A stretch of DNA of 13,599 nucleotides from Lachnospiraceae bacterium (GCA_014804225.1 JAAVAF010000137.1:1-13599), one strand, 5' to 3'; counted from the first letter of the stretch, positions 1 through 6,846 are shown. Translations and numbers: made by a program. Notes: generated by a model not told the origin, from the letters alone.

Positions 1-2
1 AT

Positions 3-539
3 GGTATCAATGTCAATAAAATCAAGAAAGCGGATTTAAGACGTTCGCTTGGAATTGTGTTGCAGGACACACATTTATTTACGGAAACTGTCATGGAAAA
101 TATCAGATACGGAAAGCTTGATGCGACCGACGAGGAGGTCATTGAGGCAGCAAAGCTTGCGAATGCACACAGTTTTATTGAGCGGCTTCCGCAGGGATAT
201 GACACGTTGCTTACGGGGGACGGCGCCAATTTAAGTCAGGGACAAAGGCAGCTACTTGCAATTGCAAGAGCAGCAATCGCAGATCCTCCGGCACTCATTC
301 TGGATGAGGCTACCAGTTCGATCGATACGCGTACCGAGAAGATTGTACAGGACGGCATGGATAAGCTGATGAAGGACAGAACCACTTTTGTGATCGCGCA
401 CAGACTTTCTACGGTTAGAAACAGTGATTGTATTATGGTGCTCGAACAGGGAAGGATTATTGAGCGCGGAACGCATGATGAGTTGATTGCGGAGCAAGGG
501 AAATATTATCAGCTTTATACGGGAAATGCAATTCAGTAG
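3..539 (+). CDS. ABC transporter ATP-binding protein, C-terminal part (5' end outside window)
   Basis: This is the last 178 codons of an exporter-type ABC ATPase; the frame is open to the left edge, so Walker A and any membrane domain lie outside. Visible in order are the Q-loop (VLQD, about residues 20-23 of the visible part), the helical subdomain, the ABC signature written LSQGQ (usual LSGGQ), Walker B LILDEA with the catalytic glutamate, the D-loop (SSID) and the H-loop (IAHRLS). The tail GRIIERGTHDELI is typical of the MdlB/MsbA-like family in which a transmembrane domain is fused to the ATPase. The substrate cannot be told from this part. The family call is secure. It is followed by a promoter and the tetR-type gene on the same strand, so it probably ends a separate upstream operon. 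I see no clear stem-loop terminator directly after it. Confidence 0.95.
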   Translation, partial: GINVNKIKKADLRRSLGIVLQDTHLFTETVMENIRYGKLDATDEEVIEAAKLANAHSFIERLPQGYDTLLTGDGANLSQGQRQLLAIARAAIADPPALILDEATSSIDTRTEKIVQDGMDKLMKDRTTFVIAHRLSTVRNSDCIMVLEQGRIIERGTHDELIAEQGKYYQLYTGNAIQ

Positions 540-590
540 TAGGAGCGTATTTTCTGATTACATTGTGCAGAATCGGAAAGGAATTATCAC

Positions 591-619
591 TTGCTATATT
601 TCCAGATAGCTGATAATAT
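591..619 (+). promoter_or_regulatory. Candidate sigma-A promoter for the tetR-type gene
   Basis: TTGCTA (591-596), a 17-base spacer, then TAATAT (614-619) preceded by TG one base upstream, which is an extended -10. Transcription would start near 626, too close to the TTG at 634 for that codon to have a ribosome site. This supports the ATG at 718 as the real start. Prediction by eye only. Confidence 0.5.
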
Positions 620-633
620 TTAGATTAAGGTAG

Positions 634-653
634 TTGGTGACAACAGTTACAAA
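634..653 (+). promoter_or_regulatory. Possible TetR-family operator (imperfect inverted repeat)
   Basis: TTGGTGAC-aaca-GTTACAAA: eight-base arms that pair at six of eight positions, just downstream of the candidate promoter and upstream of the regulator's own start. TetR-family repressors commonly autoregulate from such sites. That this one does is an inference. Confidence 0.3.
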
Positions 654-717
654 TGAGGTAAAAGGTTGTGCGATACAGCCCAAACTCGCAGGCTTTGGAA
701 GGGGCATGGTTATTGAT

Positions 718-1299
718 ATGGCATTCTCAAAGGGAAAACGGATTGAGGACGAAATGAGCAAGCGCATTATTGCTCTGGCAGTAAACATTGGCTGCAAAGA
801 GGGAGCGGAAGCACTGACCGTAACGAGATTGTGTAGAGAGTTAAATTGTGACAGACGTGTCATATACAATCGGTTTCGCGATATCAATGAGATTAATCTG
901 ATGGTCGGAAAGAGATGCAATGAGGAACTCATTGAAAAAGCAAGAGCGGCAGTGAAAGAAAACACCTCGTATTATGATGAGTTTATGGAAAAGATTGCGG
1001 CTGCGTTTACGTATATTTATGAGCATAATGCTTACTTCCAGTATTATACGACACTCTATGAAATGACGGAGAATGGCATTCAAAATGGACTTTTACAGGC
1101 GCTTGAGCTGCTTATAGAGAAAGGAAAGGCGCAGGGTGAAGTCAATGCCAAAACAGACAGCAAAAGAGCAGCCGAATGCCTTTGGATGATTACCACAGGG
1201 ATTAGTAAGATGCTTGCAAAGAATACTGCTTATAACTATCAAGATGCTTTTGATACTATGACTTACGGTGTCCGTGCGGTCTTTGAAACGATGAAATAA
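718..1299 (+). CDS. TetR/AcrR-family transcriptional regulator
   Basis: A 193-residue protein with an N-terminal TetR-type helix-turn-helix. The helix-turn-helix spans about residues 30-54 (EALTVTRLCRELN, then RRVIYNRFRD), followed by an all-helical ligand-binding part of the usual family length. I chose ATG 718, which puts the DNA-binding domain about ten residues from the N-terminus as usual for the family. The purine-rich GGAAGGGG at 697-704 lies upstream, with slightly long spacing. Alternatives are ATG 706, which has only one base between it and that site, and TTG 634, which has no site. The reductase gene follows after 23 bases, so the two are probably one operon and this protein probably represses it. 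The ligand is unknown. A copy of the iterated palindrome lies in the recognition-helix coding region (849-862). Confidence 0.85.
   Translation: MAFSKGKRIEDEMSKRIIALAVNIGCKEGAEALTVTRLCRELNCDRRVIYNRFRDINEINLMVGKRCNEELIEKARAAVKENTSYYDEFMEKIAAAFTYIYEHNAYFQYYTTLYEMTENGIQNGLLQALELLIEKGKAQGEVNAKTDSKRAAECLWMITTGISKMLAKNTAYNYQDAFDTMTYGVRAVFETMK
849..864 (+). repeat. Iterated palindrome, copy 1 (inside tetR-type gene)
   Basis: TGACA-gacg-TGTCATA. Right half GTGTCATA is exact; left half matches the inferred TATGACAC at six of eight positions. Codons read GAC AGA CGT GTC ATA (DRRVI). Confidence 0.8.
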
Positions 1300-1322
1300 T
1301 TGCGAAAGAATGGGGGATTGGC

Positions 1323-2351
1323 ATGATTAAAGTAAAGTTGGGAAATACAGGAATCGTAGTAAATAAAAATGGTTTTGGTGCATTGCCGATTCAGAGAGTT
1401 ACTATGGAAAGTGCTGTAAAAATTATTCGTATGGCGTATGACGGTGGAATTGATTTTTTTGATACGGCGCGCGCTTACAGCGACAGCGAGGAGAAGTTAG
1501 GGAAAGCATTTGAGGGAATTGACAGAAGCAGTTATTATATTGCGACTAAGACGACGGCAAAAACAGGGGAGCAGCTCAAAGCCGATTTGGAAACGTCACT
1601 AAAAAATTTAAAGACGGATTATATTGATATTTATCAGCTTCATTGTGCACCAAAATGTTTCCGACCAGGTGAGGAAGACGGCGTGTACGATGCGGCATTA
1701 CAGGCGAAGAAGGAAGGAAAGATAAAGCATATCGGAATCACGGCACATCTTTTGAATGTGGCGGAGGAAGCGATTGCAAGTGGGTTATATGAAACCTTGC
1801 AGTTTCCATTTGCATATATTTCATCGGAAAAGGAAATTGCCTTGGCAAAGAAATGTGAAGCGGCGGGCATGGGATTTCTTGGAATGAAAGGACTTGCGGG
1901 AGGACTTTTGACCAATTCAAAGCTCTGTTATTGGTTTGCGTGTCAGCATGAAGCGGTTTTGCCATTGTGGGGCATACAAAAGGAGTCCGAGCTCGCGGAA
2001 TTTTTGTCGTATCAGGATCAGACGCCTGTTATGGATGAGGAAATGAAGGCTGTGTATGAGAAGGATTTGAAGGAGCTTTCGGGTGATTTTTGCCGTGGAT
2101 GCGGATATTGTATGCCGTGTCCGAAGGGGATACAGATTAATAACTGTGCCCGCATTTCGCAGCTGTTGCGCCGTTCGCCTTCGGCAAACTGGTTGGGCGA
2201 GGAGTGGCAGGCAAATATGGCGAAAATTAAGGAGTGCATTCACTGTAATCAGTGTGCATCAAGATGTCCGTATGGGCTTGACACGCCGAAGCTTTTAGAG
2301 AAGAATCTTGCAGATTATGAGAATGTGGTAGCGGGGAAAGTTGTTGTTTAA
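1323..2351 (+). CDS. Aldo/keto reductase with C-terminal 4Fe-4S ferredoxin-like cysteine motifs
   Basis: A 342-residue NAD(P)H-type oxidoreductase predicted to be cytosolic. The aldo/keto reductase barrel occupies about residues 1-240 with the family tetrad visible: Asp47 and Tyr52 (DTARAY), Lys76 (IATKT) and His107 (QLHC). The C-terminal part carries two clusters, Cys257/260/263/266 (CRGCGYCMPCPKG) and Cys305/308/311/315 (CIHCNQCASRCP), as in the ferredoxin-containing aldo/keto reductase group common in anaerobes. The iron-sulfur part suggests electron transfer beyond simple NADPH hydride chemistry, but the substrate is unknown. ATG 1323 follows a GGGGG-rich ribosome site. It lies 23 bases after the TetR-type gene and ends before a strong terminator, so the two genes form a probable self-contained operon. 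Confidence 0.92.
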   Translation: MIKVKLGNTGIVVNKNGFGALPIQRVTMESAVKIIRMAYDGGIDFFDTARAYSDSEEKLGKAFEGIDRSSYYIATKTTAKTGEQLKADLETSLKNLKTDYIDIYQLHCAPKCFRPGEEDGVYDAALQAKKEGKIKHIGITAHLLNVAEEAIASGLYETLQFPFAYISSEKEIALAKKCEAAGMGFLGMKGLAGGLLTNSKLCYWFACQHEAVLPLWGIQKESELAEFLSYQDQTPVMDEEMKAVYEKDLKELSGDFCRGCGYCMPCPKGIQINNCARISQLLRRSPSANWLGEEWQANMAKIKECIHCNQCASRCPYGLDTPKLLEKNLADYENVVAGKVVV

Positions 2352-2396
2352 GACATCAAACGTCGACACGCTTTGCGAGTCGCCTTATTGAATTAT

Positions 2397-2436
2397 AAAA
2401 AGCGTAAAGTTTGAAAAATGAAACTTTGCGCTTTTT
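2397..2436. terminator. Bidirectional Rho-independent terminator
   Basis: A 16-base stem, AAAAAGCGTAAAGTTT paired with AAACTTTGCGCTTTTT, with one G-U wobble and an eight-base loop. It has A/T runs on both sides. It lies between the convergent reductase (plus) and hicA (minus, ending at 2446) and can terminate both. Confidence 0.9.
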
Positions 2437-2445
2437 AAGATAGCA

Positions 2446-2640
2446 TTAGAATTTATAGTTAATGCCACTTTGTTTTAATATTGCATTGGCAGTATGTCTT
2501 GATTTTATCTTCGTATCAACTGTTATGTGACAATTTGTGATAGGGCTATACCAAATATCATGATCTCCTTTTCCGTGACGTTGGAAAGTACAGCCATTTT
2601 GAGATAATATTTTTCGTACTTTCTTTTCATATTCAGCCAT
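2446..2640 (-). CDS. hicA: HicA-family toxin (mRNA interferase)
   Basis: A 64-residue protein with the compact double-stranded-RNA-binding-like HicA fold signature: a leading helix (EYEKKVRKILSQNGC), then FQRHGKGDHDIWYSP with the conserved G-D-H catalytic histidine, and the tail HTANAILKQSGI. HicA toxins bind and cut mRNA and are neutralised by a HicB-type partner. ATG 2640 is chosen because AAAGGA lies nine bases upstream on the minus strand; an in-frame ATG at 2658 would give MKGYLI in addition. The gene overlaps the end of the antitoxin gene by eight bases, the usual translational coupling of such pairs. It ends ten bases before the bidirectional terminator. No residue appears missing, so the toxin looks intact. 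Confidence 0.9.
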   Translation of the reverse strand: MAEYEKKVRKILSQNGCTFQRHGKGDHDIWYSPITNCHITVDTKIKSRHTANAILKQSGINYKF

Positions 2641-2857
2641 TATAAGATATCCTTTCATGCCGTTCTGATTTGAATGTCAGAGAAAAGGGCTGGATATTGG
2701 GTGCATTTAAGGCGAGTAATTCCGGAACGGCAAATCGAGTACGCTCCAACAATGCATCAAATGAACCGGATTCTAATACAAGACCGGGAATGTCATTGCT
2801 TGTGGCAATCCATACATTAGCTTCACAATCCCATGTAAAATTTATGACGTATTCCAT
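2633..2857 (-). CDS. hicB: HicB-like antitoxin, DUF1902 family
   Basis: A 74-residue protein beginning EYVINFTWDCEANVWIATS, then DIPGLVLES and VPELLALN. This pattern is typical of DUF1902, a partial RNase-H-like fold related to HicB antitoxins. It probably binds and masks the HicA toxin encoded directly downstream. ATG 2857 has AGGAGG six bases upstream on the minus strand (2864-2869); the longer in-frame start at 2875 would overlap that site and is rejected. Unlike many HicB proteins it has no added DNA-binding domain at its C-terminus, so autoregulation may need another factor or the complex. Order is antitoxin first, with overlapping genes. Confidence 0.85.
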   Translation of the reverse strand: MEYVINFTWDCEANVWIATSNDIPGLVLESGSFDALLERTRFAVPELLALNAPNIQPFSLTFKSERHERISYNG

Positions 2858-2884
2858 GATATACCTCCTACGCAAGTTCTATCT

Positions 2885-2912
2885 GATATAAGTTTAACAC
2901 ATTTAACGTAAA
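2885..2912 (-). promoter_or_regulatory. Weak candidate promoter for hicBA
   Basis: On the minus strand: TTTACG (2907-2912), 16 bases, TATATC (2885-2890). Each box matches sigma-A consensus at four of six positions. The position upstream of the antitoxin ribosome site is right, but the match is modest. Confidence 0.3.
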
Positions 2913-3175
2913 ATTGTCATTATAAATGTAGCTTTTTTTAACAGTATAAAATTAGGAATGAATTGGAAAAAGCAAAATGCTTCACTTGTATCAAGGTCAT
3001 ACATTGCAGTGAAGTTCCCACTTTGATAAAGATCATACATCTGCCGTAAAATCTCATCAAGATTGGCAATTTGTGTTTCTTCAGCATATACCAGAGCTGT
3101 TGTGCTCTGCGGTATACCTGTCAGTGCGACTGTTGCCGAAAGAGCAGCAATACATAGTACATTTTTCAAGGTCAT
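2903..3175 (-). CDS. Small exported protein, probably truncated at its C-terminus
   Basis: A 90-residue protein I do not recognise by name. Residues 1-31 are a clear Sec signal peptide: a lysine near the start, a hydrophobic core (VLCIAALSATVALTG), and a likely cleavage site after LVYA before EETQ. The next stretch (NLDEILRQMYDLYQSGNFTAMYDLDTSEAF) reads like the beginning of a soluble helical domain. After that the sequence turns into an F/I/L-rich, repetitive-codon tail (CFFQFIPNF, then ILLKKATFIMTILR) unlike the preceding domain, as if a frameshift or junction had removed the remainder. ATG 3175 has GGAGG eight bases upstream on the minus strand (3184-3188). A good minus-strand promoter lies at 3272-3300. 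It is divergent from the XRE regulator, which may control it through the shared operator-like repeats. Confidence 0.6.
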   Translation of the reverse strand: MTLKNVLCIAALSATVALTGIPQSTTALVYAEETQIANLDEILRQMYDLYQSGNFTAMYDLDTSEAFCFFQFIPNFILLKKATFIMTILR

Positions 3176-3237
3176 CTTAAAACCCTCCGTTTTTTGTAAA
3201 TATTTTGCGGACTCTGCCCATATAAATAATTTTGCAT

Positions 3238-3255
3238 TTGTCTTATGACAAGACA
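3238..3255 (+). repeat. Operator-like repeat, copy 1
   Basis: TTGTCTTATGACAAGACA, containing the inverted repeat TTGTC-n4-GACAA and an added AGACA. A near-identical copy starts 49 bases downstream. Both lie between the divergent XRE regulator and exported-protein genes, which suggests binding sites for the small XRE protein. Confidence 0.6.
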
Positions 3256-3271
3256 GAATATCACAGAAAGT

Positions 3272-3300
3272 ATTCTATCATTATTTTTGTCCTATGACAA
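3272..3300 (-). promoter_or_regulatory. Candidate sigma-A promoter for the exported protein
   Basis: Minus strand: TTGTCA (3295-3300), exactly 17 bases, TAGAAT (3272-3277); each box matches consensus at five of six positions. The -35 lies inside operator-like copy 2, so a bound repressor would occlude it. Confidence 0.6.
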
Positions 3301-3304
3301 GACA
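3287..3304 (+). repeat. Operator-like repeat, copy 2
   Basis: TTGTCCTATGACAAGACA differs from copy 1 at one base. It ends 22 bases before the XRE start codon and overlaps the minus-strand -35 box. It is well placed for autoregulation of the XRE gene and for control of the divergent gene. Confidence 0.6.
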
Positions 3305-3326
3305 TTTTGGGGTGGAGGAATAAAAA

Positions 3327-3563
3327 ATGGCAAGAATTATTGATACAGAGGTTAAAAACATGATAGGAAAAAAGGTAAAACAGTACAGAAAAGCGATGAA
3401 AATGAGCCAGCAGGAATTATCTGATAAGCTTGAAGTTTTGGCAATTTATATTTGCCGTGGTTCTATTTCGCGAATTGAGGATCAGACGAGGACTGTTACG
3501 GACATTGAGTTGTGGGGGCTGGCACAAATCCTAAAAGTTCCGATTAATATATTTTTCGAGTGA
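3327..3563 (+). CDS. Small XRE/Cro-type helix-turn-helix regulator
   Basis: A 78-residue single-domain DNA-binding protein. The HTH_3-type domain covers nearly the whole length: MIGKKVKQYRKAMKMSQQELSDKL holds helices 1-3 (residues 12-35), then a recognition region around RGSISRIEDQTRTV, and finally DIELWGLAQILKVPINIFF, typical of the fifth helix. There is no second domain, so any signal must be sensed through abundance or a partner. ATG 3327 has GGAGG eight bases upstream (3314-3318). Two copies of TTGTCyTATGACAAGACA upstream are the obvious candidate operators. I could not identify a convincing plus-strand promoter for it. It may repress itself and the divergent small exported protein. Confidence 0.88.
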   Translation: MARIIDTEVKNMIGKKVKQYRKAMKMSQQELSDKLEVLAIYICRGSISRIEDQTRTVTDIELWGLAQILKVPINIFFE

Positions 3564-3620
3564 TGAATGAATATACACCAGCTAAAGAGAAGTTTATGTA
3601 TTTCTTATAGAAATATATAG

Positions 3621-3649
3621 TTGACGGATATATTTTGAAATGCTAAGCT
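3621..3649 (+). promoter_or_regulatory. Candidate promoter for the LytTR/GHKL operon
   Basis: TTGACG (3621-3626), 17 bases, then TAAGCT (3644-3649) preceded by TG one base upstream, an extended -10. The -35 is good and the -10 is weak. It lies 47 bases before the regulator start codon. Confidence 0.4.
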
Positions 3650-3696
3650 GTGCATAAATTAAACACATGAATGTTGGAAAAAAGTGAGGAGAGCGT

Positions 3697-4452
3697 ATGA
3701 ACATAGCAATTTGTGATGATGATAAAAAAATATGCAGCTTTTTTGAGCAAAAAGTAAAAACAGTCTATCAAAATGCAACCATAAAAAGCTTTTACGATGC
3801 CAACGAACTTTGGACTGTCGCAAAACAAAAGCCTAAGCAGGCACCGGATATTCTGTTATTGGATATCCAAATGAACTGCATGAACGGTATTGAGTTGGCG
3901 CGGAGATTACGGAGTATCGGTTGGAAAACGATTCTAATCTTTATTACGGCATACGCCGATTATGTGTTTGATGCTTTTGATGTGGGGGCGTTTCACTATC
4001 TGGTGAAGCCTGTTTCTGACAAGAAGTTTGAGGAGGTTTTACAAAAAGCGGCGGAGCAGCTCAGGCAGAAATGGACAGGGATTGAAAAAACAGACGAAGC
4101 TGTGCATAATGAGCGGCGTATCACCGTAAAATGCAACGGCGTTCATACGACCGTAAAAGCAGCCGATATTGTCTATGCCGAGGTGTTTAACCGAAAGGTA
4201 GTGCTTCATACAACCACGGAAAACATTGAGTATTACGGAAAGCTGAAAAGTCTTGCGGATGAGCTTGGAGAGGACTTTTACAGACCGCACAGGGCATACC
4301 TTGTCAATCTGAAATATGTTATAAAATATGACAGAAGTGTCATATATTTGCAAAACGGTCAGGTGATGATGGCAAAACAAAATTATGCGGGATTTGTGAA
4401 AGAGCATATGGCATATATGAAGCGTGAATTCAGAAAAATGTCTAAGGGATAG
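3697..4452 (+). CDS. LytTR-family response regulator (AgrA/VirR-like)
   Basis: A 251-residue cytosolic regulator. Residues 1-120 are a receiver domain with the acidic pair in CDDD (7-9), the phospho-acceptor Asp56 (LLLDIQM), the switch Thr84 (IFITA) and the conserved Lys104 (YLVKPV). Residues about 140-245 form a LytTR DNA-binding domain: RITVKCNGVHTTVKAADIVYAE, then the FYRPHRAYLVNLKYV segment, then IYLQNGQVM. ATG 3697 has AGGAGAG just upstream. The sensor kinase gene starts 11 bases after the stop, so the two are one operon. No AgrB or AgrD peptide-signal gene is visible, so the signal is unknown. One palindrome copy (4329-4342) lies in the LytTR domain coding sequence, changing the usual strand residues to YDRSVIYL. 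Confidence 0.95.
   Translation: MNIAICDDDKKICSFFEQKVKTVYQNATIKSFYDANELWTVAKQKPKQAPDILLLDIQMNCMNGIELARRLRSIGWKTILIFITAYADYVFDAFDVGAFHYLVKPVSDKKFEEVLQKAAEQLRQKWTGIEKTDEAVHNERRITVKCNGVHTTVKAADIVYAEVFNRKVVLHTTTENIEYYGKLKSLADELGEDFYRPHRAYLVNLKYVIKYDRSVIYLQNGQVMMAKQNYAGFVKEHMAYMKREFRKMSKG
4327..4344 (+). repeat. Iterated palindrome, copy 2 (inside LytTR regulator gene)
   Basis: TATGACA-gaag-TGTCATA, arms pairing over seven bases. Codons read GAC AGA AGT GTC ATA (DRSVI), the same phase as the other strict copies. Confidence 0.85.
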
Positions 4453-4463
4453 GAGGAAGGTGC

Positions 4464-5825
4464 ATGACGGATTGGGAAAGTCTTTATGAACTTGTAAGCG
4501 AAATAGACGTGTTTTTTATCGCTGTTATTTTTGGAGTAGCGTTTTCCTATTTCTGTATGCCTTTTGTGAAACACAAAAAGCACGCTCTGGCGGCAGGGGC
4601 AGCTTTTTCTGCCATGTTACTGTTTTTGTGGGTTGTTCCTGTGGTGTTTAACAATTTTTTAGTATATAGTCTATGCATTCTTACAGGGCTTATGGTTTTG
4701 TGTGTTTTGGATCAAAAACGCATTCGGCAGAAAATTTTTCTTGCAATTACATTTTTTAGTGTGCGGTGGCTTACAGTAGCAAGCGGCAATTGTCTGTATA
4801 TATGGATTCATAAGATAGGCGTGAAAGTACTACATTTTAGTGAAAGTATGGCATTGCAATTTAAACTGTTTTTGTTCAGTGTCGTGTTGAATAGAATTGT
4901 CGATTTGGCGCTGTTGCTTGTTGTTTCGTGGTTTATAGGAAAAGTGTATAAATACAGTGATGAGGATATGAACCGGAACGAATTTGTGCTGATGCTTTTG
5001 CCCTCCCTGTCGGGATTGATCGGTTATGCCATGATGAAGTATTATGACGATAACTACAAAGCGGATACGGGCTATGATCTGTCGGAAATCTCAACGCAGT
5101 TTAATCTGATGTGTTTGTGCTACTATGTGATATCCCTGATTACGATTATCGTGCTGATCATGTTGTATCAAAACATCAAGGAAAAACAGGAGGAAGCAAG
5201 GCAAAAGGAGTTGCTAAACGGTCAGATTGAAAGTATGAAGCATCATATCGGCAGGGTGGAGCGGCTCTATGCTGATATTCGTGGATTGCGGCATGATATG
5301 GGGAATCATATCACAACCTTGGAGGCGTTGTATGAAACGGGAGCGGACAAAACGGCGGGCGAGTATATGAAAGAGCTAAAGCAAAAGCTGTGGTCATCTG
5401 ATTTTGAGATGAAAAGCGGTAATCCCGTGACAGATGTGATACTCTCGGAGCGCAGACAGGAGGCGTTGGAGAAAGGGATATCGTTCGAATGTGATTTTCA
5501 TTATCCCGACAGCGACAATATCAATGCTTTTGACATGAGTGTCATATTAAACAATGCGCTGGATAATGCGATAAGAGCCGCGAAATATGCAGCGGATAAG
5601 GGAGGACAGGCACAGATAAAACTTTATTCTTATGTTAAAAATGATATTTACATGATCGAGATGGAAAACAGTTTGTGGGAGAACGAAAAATCGGACGAAG
5701 AGGATGCAAATGGTCATGGATATGGTTTGTTAAACATTCAGAGCGTGGCGAGAAAATATTGCGGCGATATGCTTGTGGAGCGCGCTGACGGTGTGTTTAA
5801 GCTCAGTGTAATGCTTGTAAAATAG
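4464..5825 (+). CDS. GHKL-domain sensor histidine kinase (AgrC-like)
   Basis: A 453-residue membrane kinase. Residues 1-235 hold about six or seven hydrophobic segments (for example 14-33, 46-63, 68-82, 138-158, 174-191, 216-235). A coiled linker (236-270) leads to the H-box RGLRHDMGNH with His277 as the likely phosphorylated residue. The ATPase part has the N-box ILNNALDNAI (361-370) and the G-box GHGYGLLNI (417-425), as in HATPase_c_5/AgrC-type kinases. It is the probable partner of the LytTR regulator 11 bases upstream. ATG 4464 is preceded by an AGGAGGAAGG ribosome site. The ligand is unknown. Palindrome copy 3 sits exactly where the N-box region begins (FDMSVILNN); the encoded residues still fit the family, so the copy is compatible with function. 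Confidence 0.93.
   Translation: MTDWESLYELVSEIDVFFIAVIFGVAFSYFCMPFVKHKKHALAAGAAFSAMLLFLWVVPVVFNNFLVYSLCILTGLMVLCVLDQKRIRQKIFLAITFFSVRWLTVASGNCLYIWIHKIGVKVLHFSESMALQFKLFLFSVVLNRIVDLALLLVVSWFIGKVYKYSDEDMNRNEFVLMLLPSLSGLIGYAMMKYYDDNYKADTGYDLSEISTQFNLMCLCYYVISLITIIVLIMLYQNIKEKQEEARQKELLNGQIESMKHHIGRVERLYADIRGLRHDMGNHITTLEALYETGADKTAGEYMKELKQKLWSSDFEMKSGNPVTDVILSERRQEALEKGISFECDFHYPDSDNINAFDMSVILNNALDNAIRAAKYAADKGGQAQIKLYSYVKNDIYMIEMENSLWENEKSDEEDANGHGYGLLNIQSVARKYCGDMLVERADGVFKLSVMLVK
5529..5546 (+). repeat. Iterated palindrome, copy 3 (inside sensor kinase gene)
   Basis: TTTGACA-tgag-TGTCATA; right half exact, left half six of eight to the inferred consensus. Codons read GAC ATG AGT GTC ATA (DMSVI). 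Confidence 0.8.
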
Positions 5826-6012
5826 ATTGACAACAGAAAATGTCCGCTTCACAACAAATCCGTTCAGTTTTAGTCATGGTATTCCGAAACTTTATACAGA
5901 TGCGAATTGTTTTTTATGTTATAGAAAATCGCGGCGGCGTATATCATTCTTTTTAATAAAAAAAGCATGGCATCAAAAAACGTTATGAAAATAGCAGGAA
6001 GGAGGAATGGCT

Positions 6013-6828
6013 ATGACAATAGGCGGTATCGGGAGTAATGCAAACGCGGGCGCGGGCACAAGTGCAATCTCCATGAGTCAGCAGGGTACGGATTCGTACA
6101 GCAAAAGTCTGCAAAAGCAGATTGCGGATGCGCAGAAGCAGCTACAGGAACTTGCGCAAAATAAGGATATGGATTCCGAAACCAAAATGAAAAAGCGTCA
6201 GGAAATCCAAAAGCAGATCAGCGACCTGAATATGCAGCTTCGGCAGCATCAGATGGAGGAGCGCAAAAAGGCACAAGAGGAAAAGCGGCATAAGAGCGAG
6301 CCTAAAAAGTCTAAGGAACAAAATGTGACAGGTCTGTCACAAAAGAGCATGGAGGCGATGATATCGGCGGATAGCTCTATGAAGCAGGCAGACGTGTATG
6401 GCAGCACTGCAAAGGAAATGGAGAACGGCGCTAGGATTAAACGGTCGGAAATTGCGCGTGACGGCGGTAGTTCCCATAGAACGTCAAACGACAGCGCTGC
6501 AATCAGCAGTAAGTGGGATGCTGTGGAAAGCATGGAGGATAAGGCACAGGCAGCGACTGCATCGCAGGCATCAACACTTGCTGAGGCAAACGAAAAGCTG
6601 AGAGACGTCAATACGGAAAGAGAAGACGGTTCAGATGCGAAGGAAGAAGACAAGGACAACACACAGGTTGCCGGCATCGAAAACGACGAAACAGGAACCA
6701 TGTCCGCAGCAGAAGGGGGAGCCATAGCAGCAATAACAGACGAAGCGGAAACAGCGGCTCCCGTATCAGATCCCGTTTCCGGGAAGCCGACGGCGGCGAT
6801 TGGCAGCAATATTGATGTAAAAGTGTAA
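6013..6828 (+). CDS. FlxA-like coiled-coil protein
   Basis: A 271-residue hydrophilic protein. The segment from about residue 30 to 85 (LQKQIADAQKQLQELAQN, then MKKRQEIQKQISDLNMQL) is a Gln/Lys-rich heptad region resembling the FlxA-like family. The rest is a long, low-complexity, Ala/Ser/Glu-rich and probably disordered tail, well over the length of the short FlxA proteins of enterobacteria. No signal peptide or membrane segment is present. ATG 6013 is preferred, seven bases after GGAGG (6001-6005); ATG 6007 is too close. Function is unknown; FlxA in E. coli is expressed with the flagellar regulon. It ends IDVKV, resembling the ends of the proteins encoded at 10100, 10767 and 11796. It is a single-gene unit with its own terminator. 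The 187 bases before it contain no gene or convincing promoter. Confidence 0.75.
   Translation: MTIGGIGSNANAGAGTSAISMSQQGTDSYSKSLQKQIADAQKQLQELAQNKDMDSETKMKKRQEIQKQISDLNMQLRQHQMEERKKAQEEKRHKSEPKKSKEQNVTGLSQKSMEAMISADSSMKQADVYGSTAKEMENGARIKRSEIARDGGSSHRTSNDSAAISSKWDAVESMEDKAQAATASQASTLAEANEKLRDVNTEREDGSDAKEEDKDNTQVAGIENDETGTMSAAEGGAIAAITDEAETAAPVSDPVSGKPTAAIGSNIDVKV
6324..6341 (+). repeat. Related palindrome, variant A (inside FlxA-like gene)
   Basis: TGTGACA-ggtc-TGTCACA, a perfect 7-base inverted repeat with the shared core TGACA-N4-TGTCA but different flanks and a different reading phase from the five strict copies. It may be related or coincidental. Confidence 0.5.
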
Positions 6829-6846
6829 AACATAGTATTACCAAAG

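Noticed and set aside
634..717. Longer start for the TetR-type protein at TTG 634
   Set aside because: It would begin within a few bases of the predicted transcription start, has no ribosome site, and adds residues with no family counterpart before the helix-turn-helix domain.
3238..3304. Start of a CRISPR array or tandem repeat
   Set aside because: Only two copies exist, each short and internally palindromic and placed over promoter elements, so operators are the better explanation.
5826..6012. Possible AgrD-like signal peptide gene or riboswitch after the sensor kinase
   Set aside because: Only a 26-codon frame from ATG 5877 without a ribosome site or signal-peptide character is present, and I see no convincing structured element.
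6324..6341. CRP/FNR-type site (TGTGA...TCACA)
   Set aside because: The gap between the half-sites is eight bases instead of six, and it lies mid-gene; it fits the TGACA-N4-TGTCA core better.
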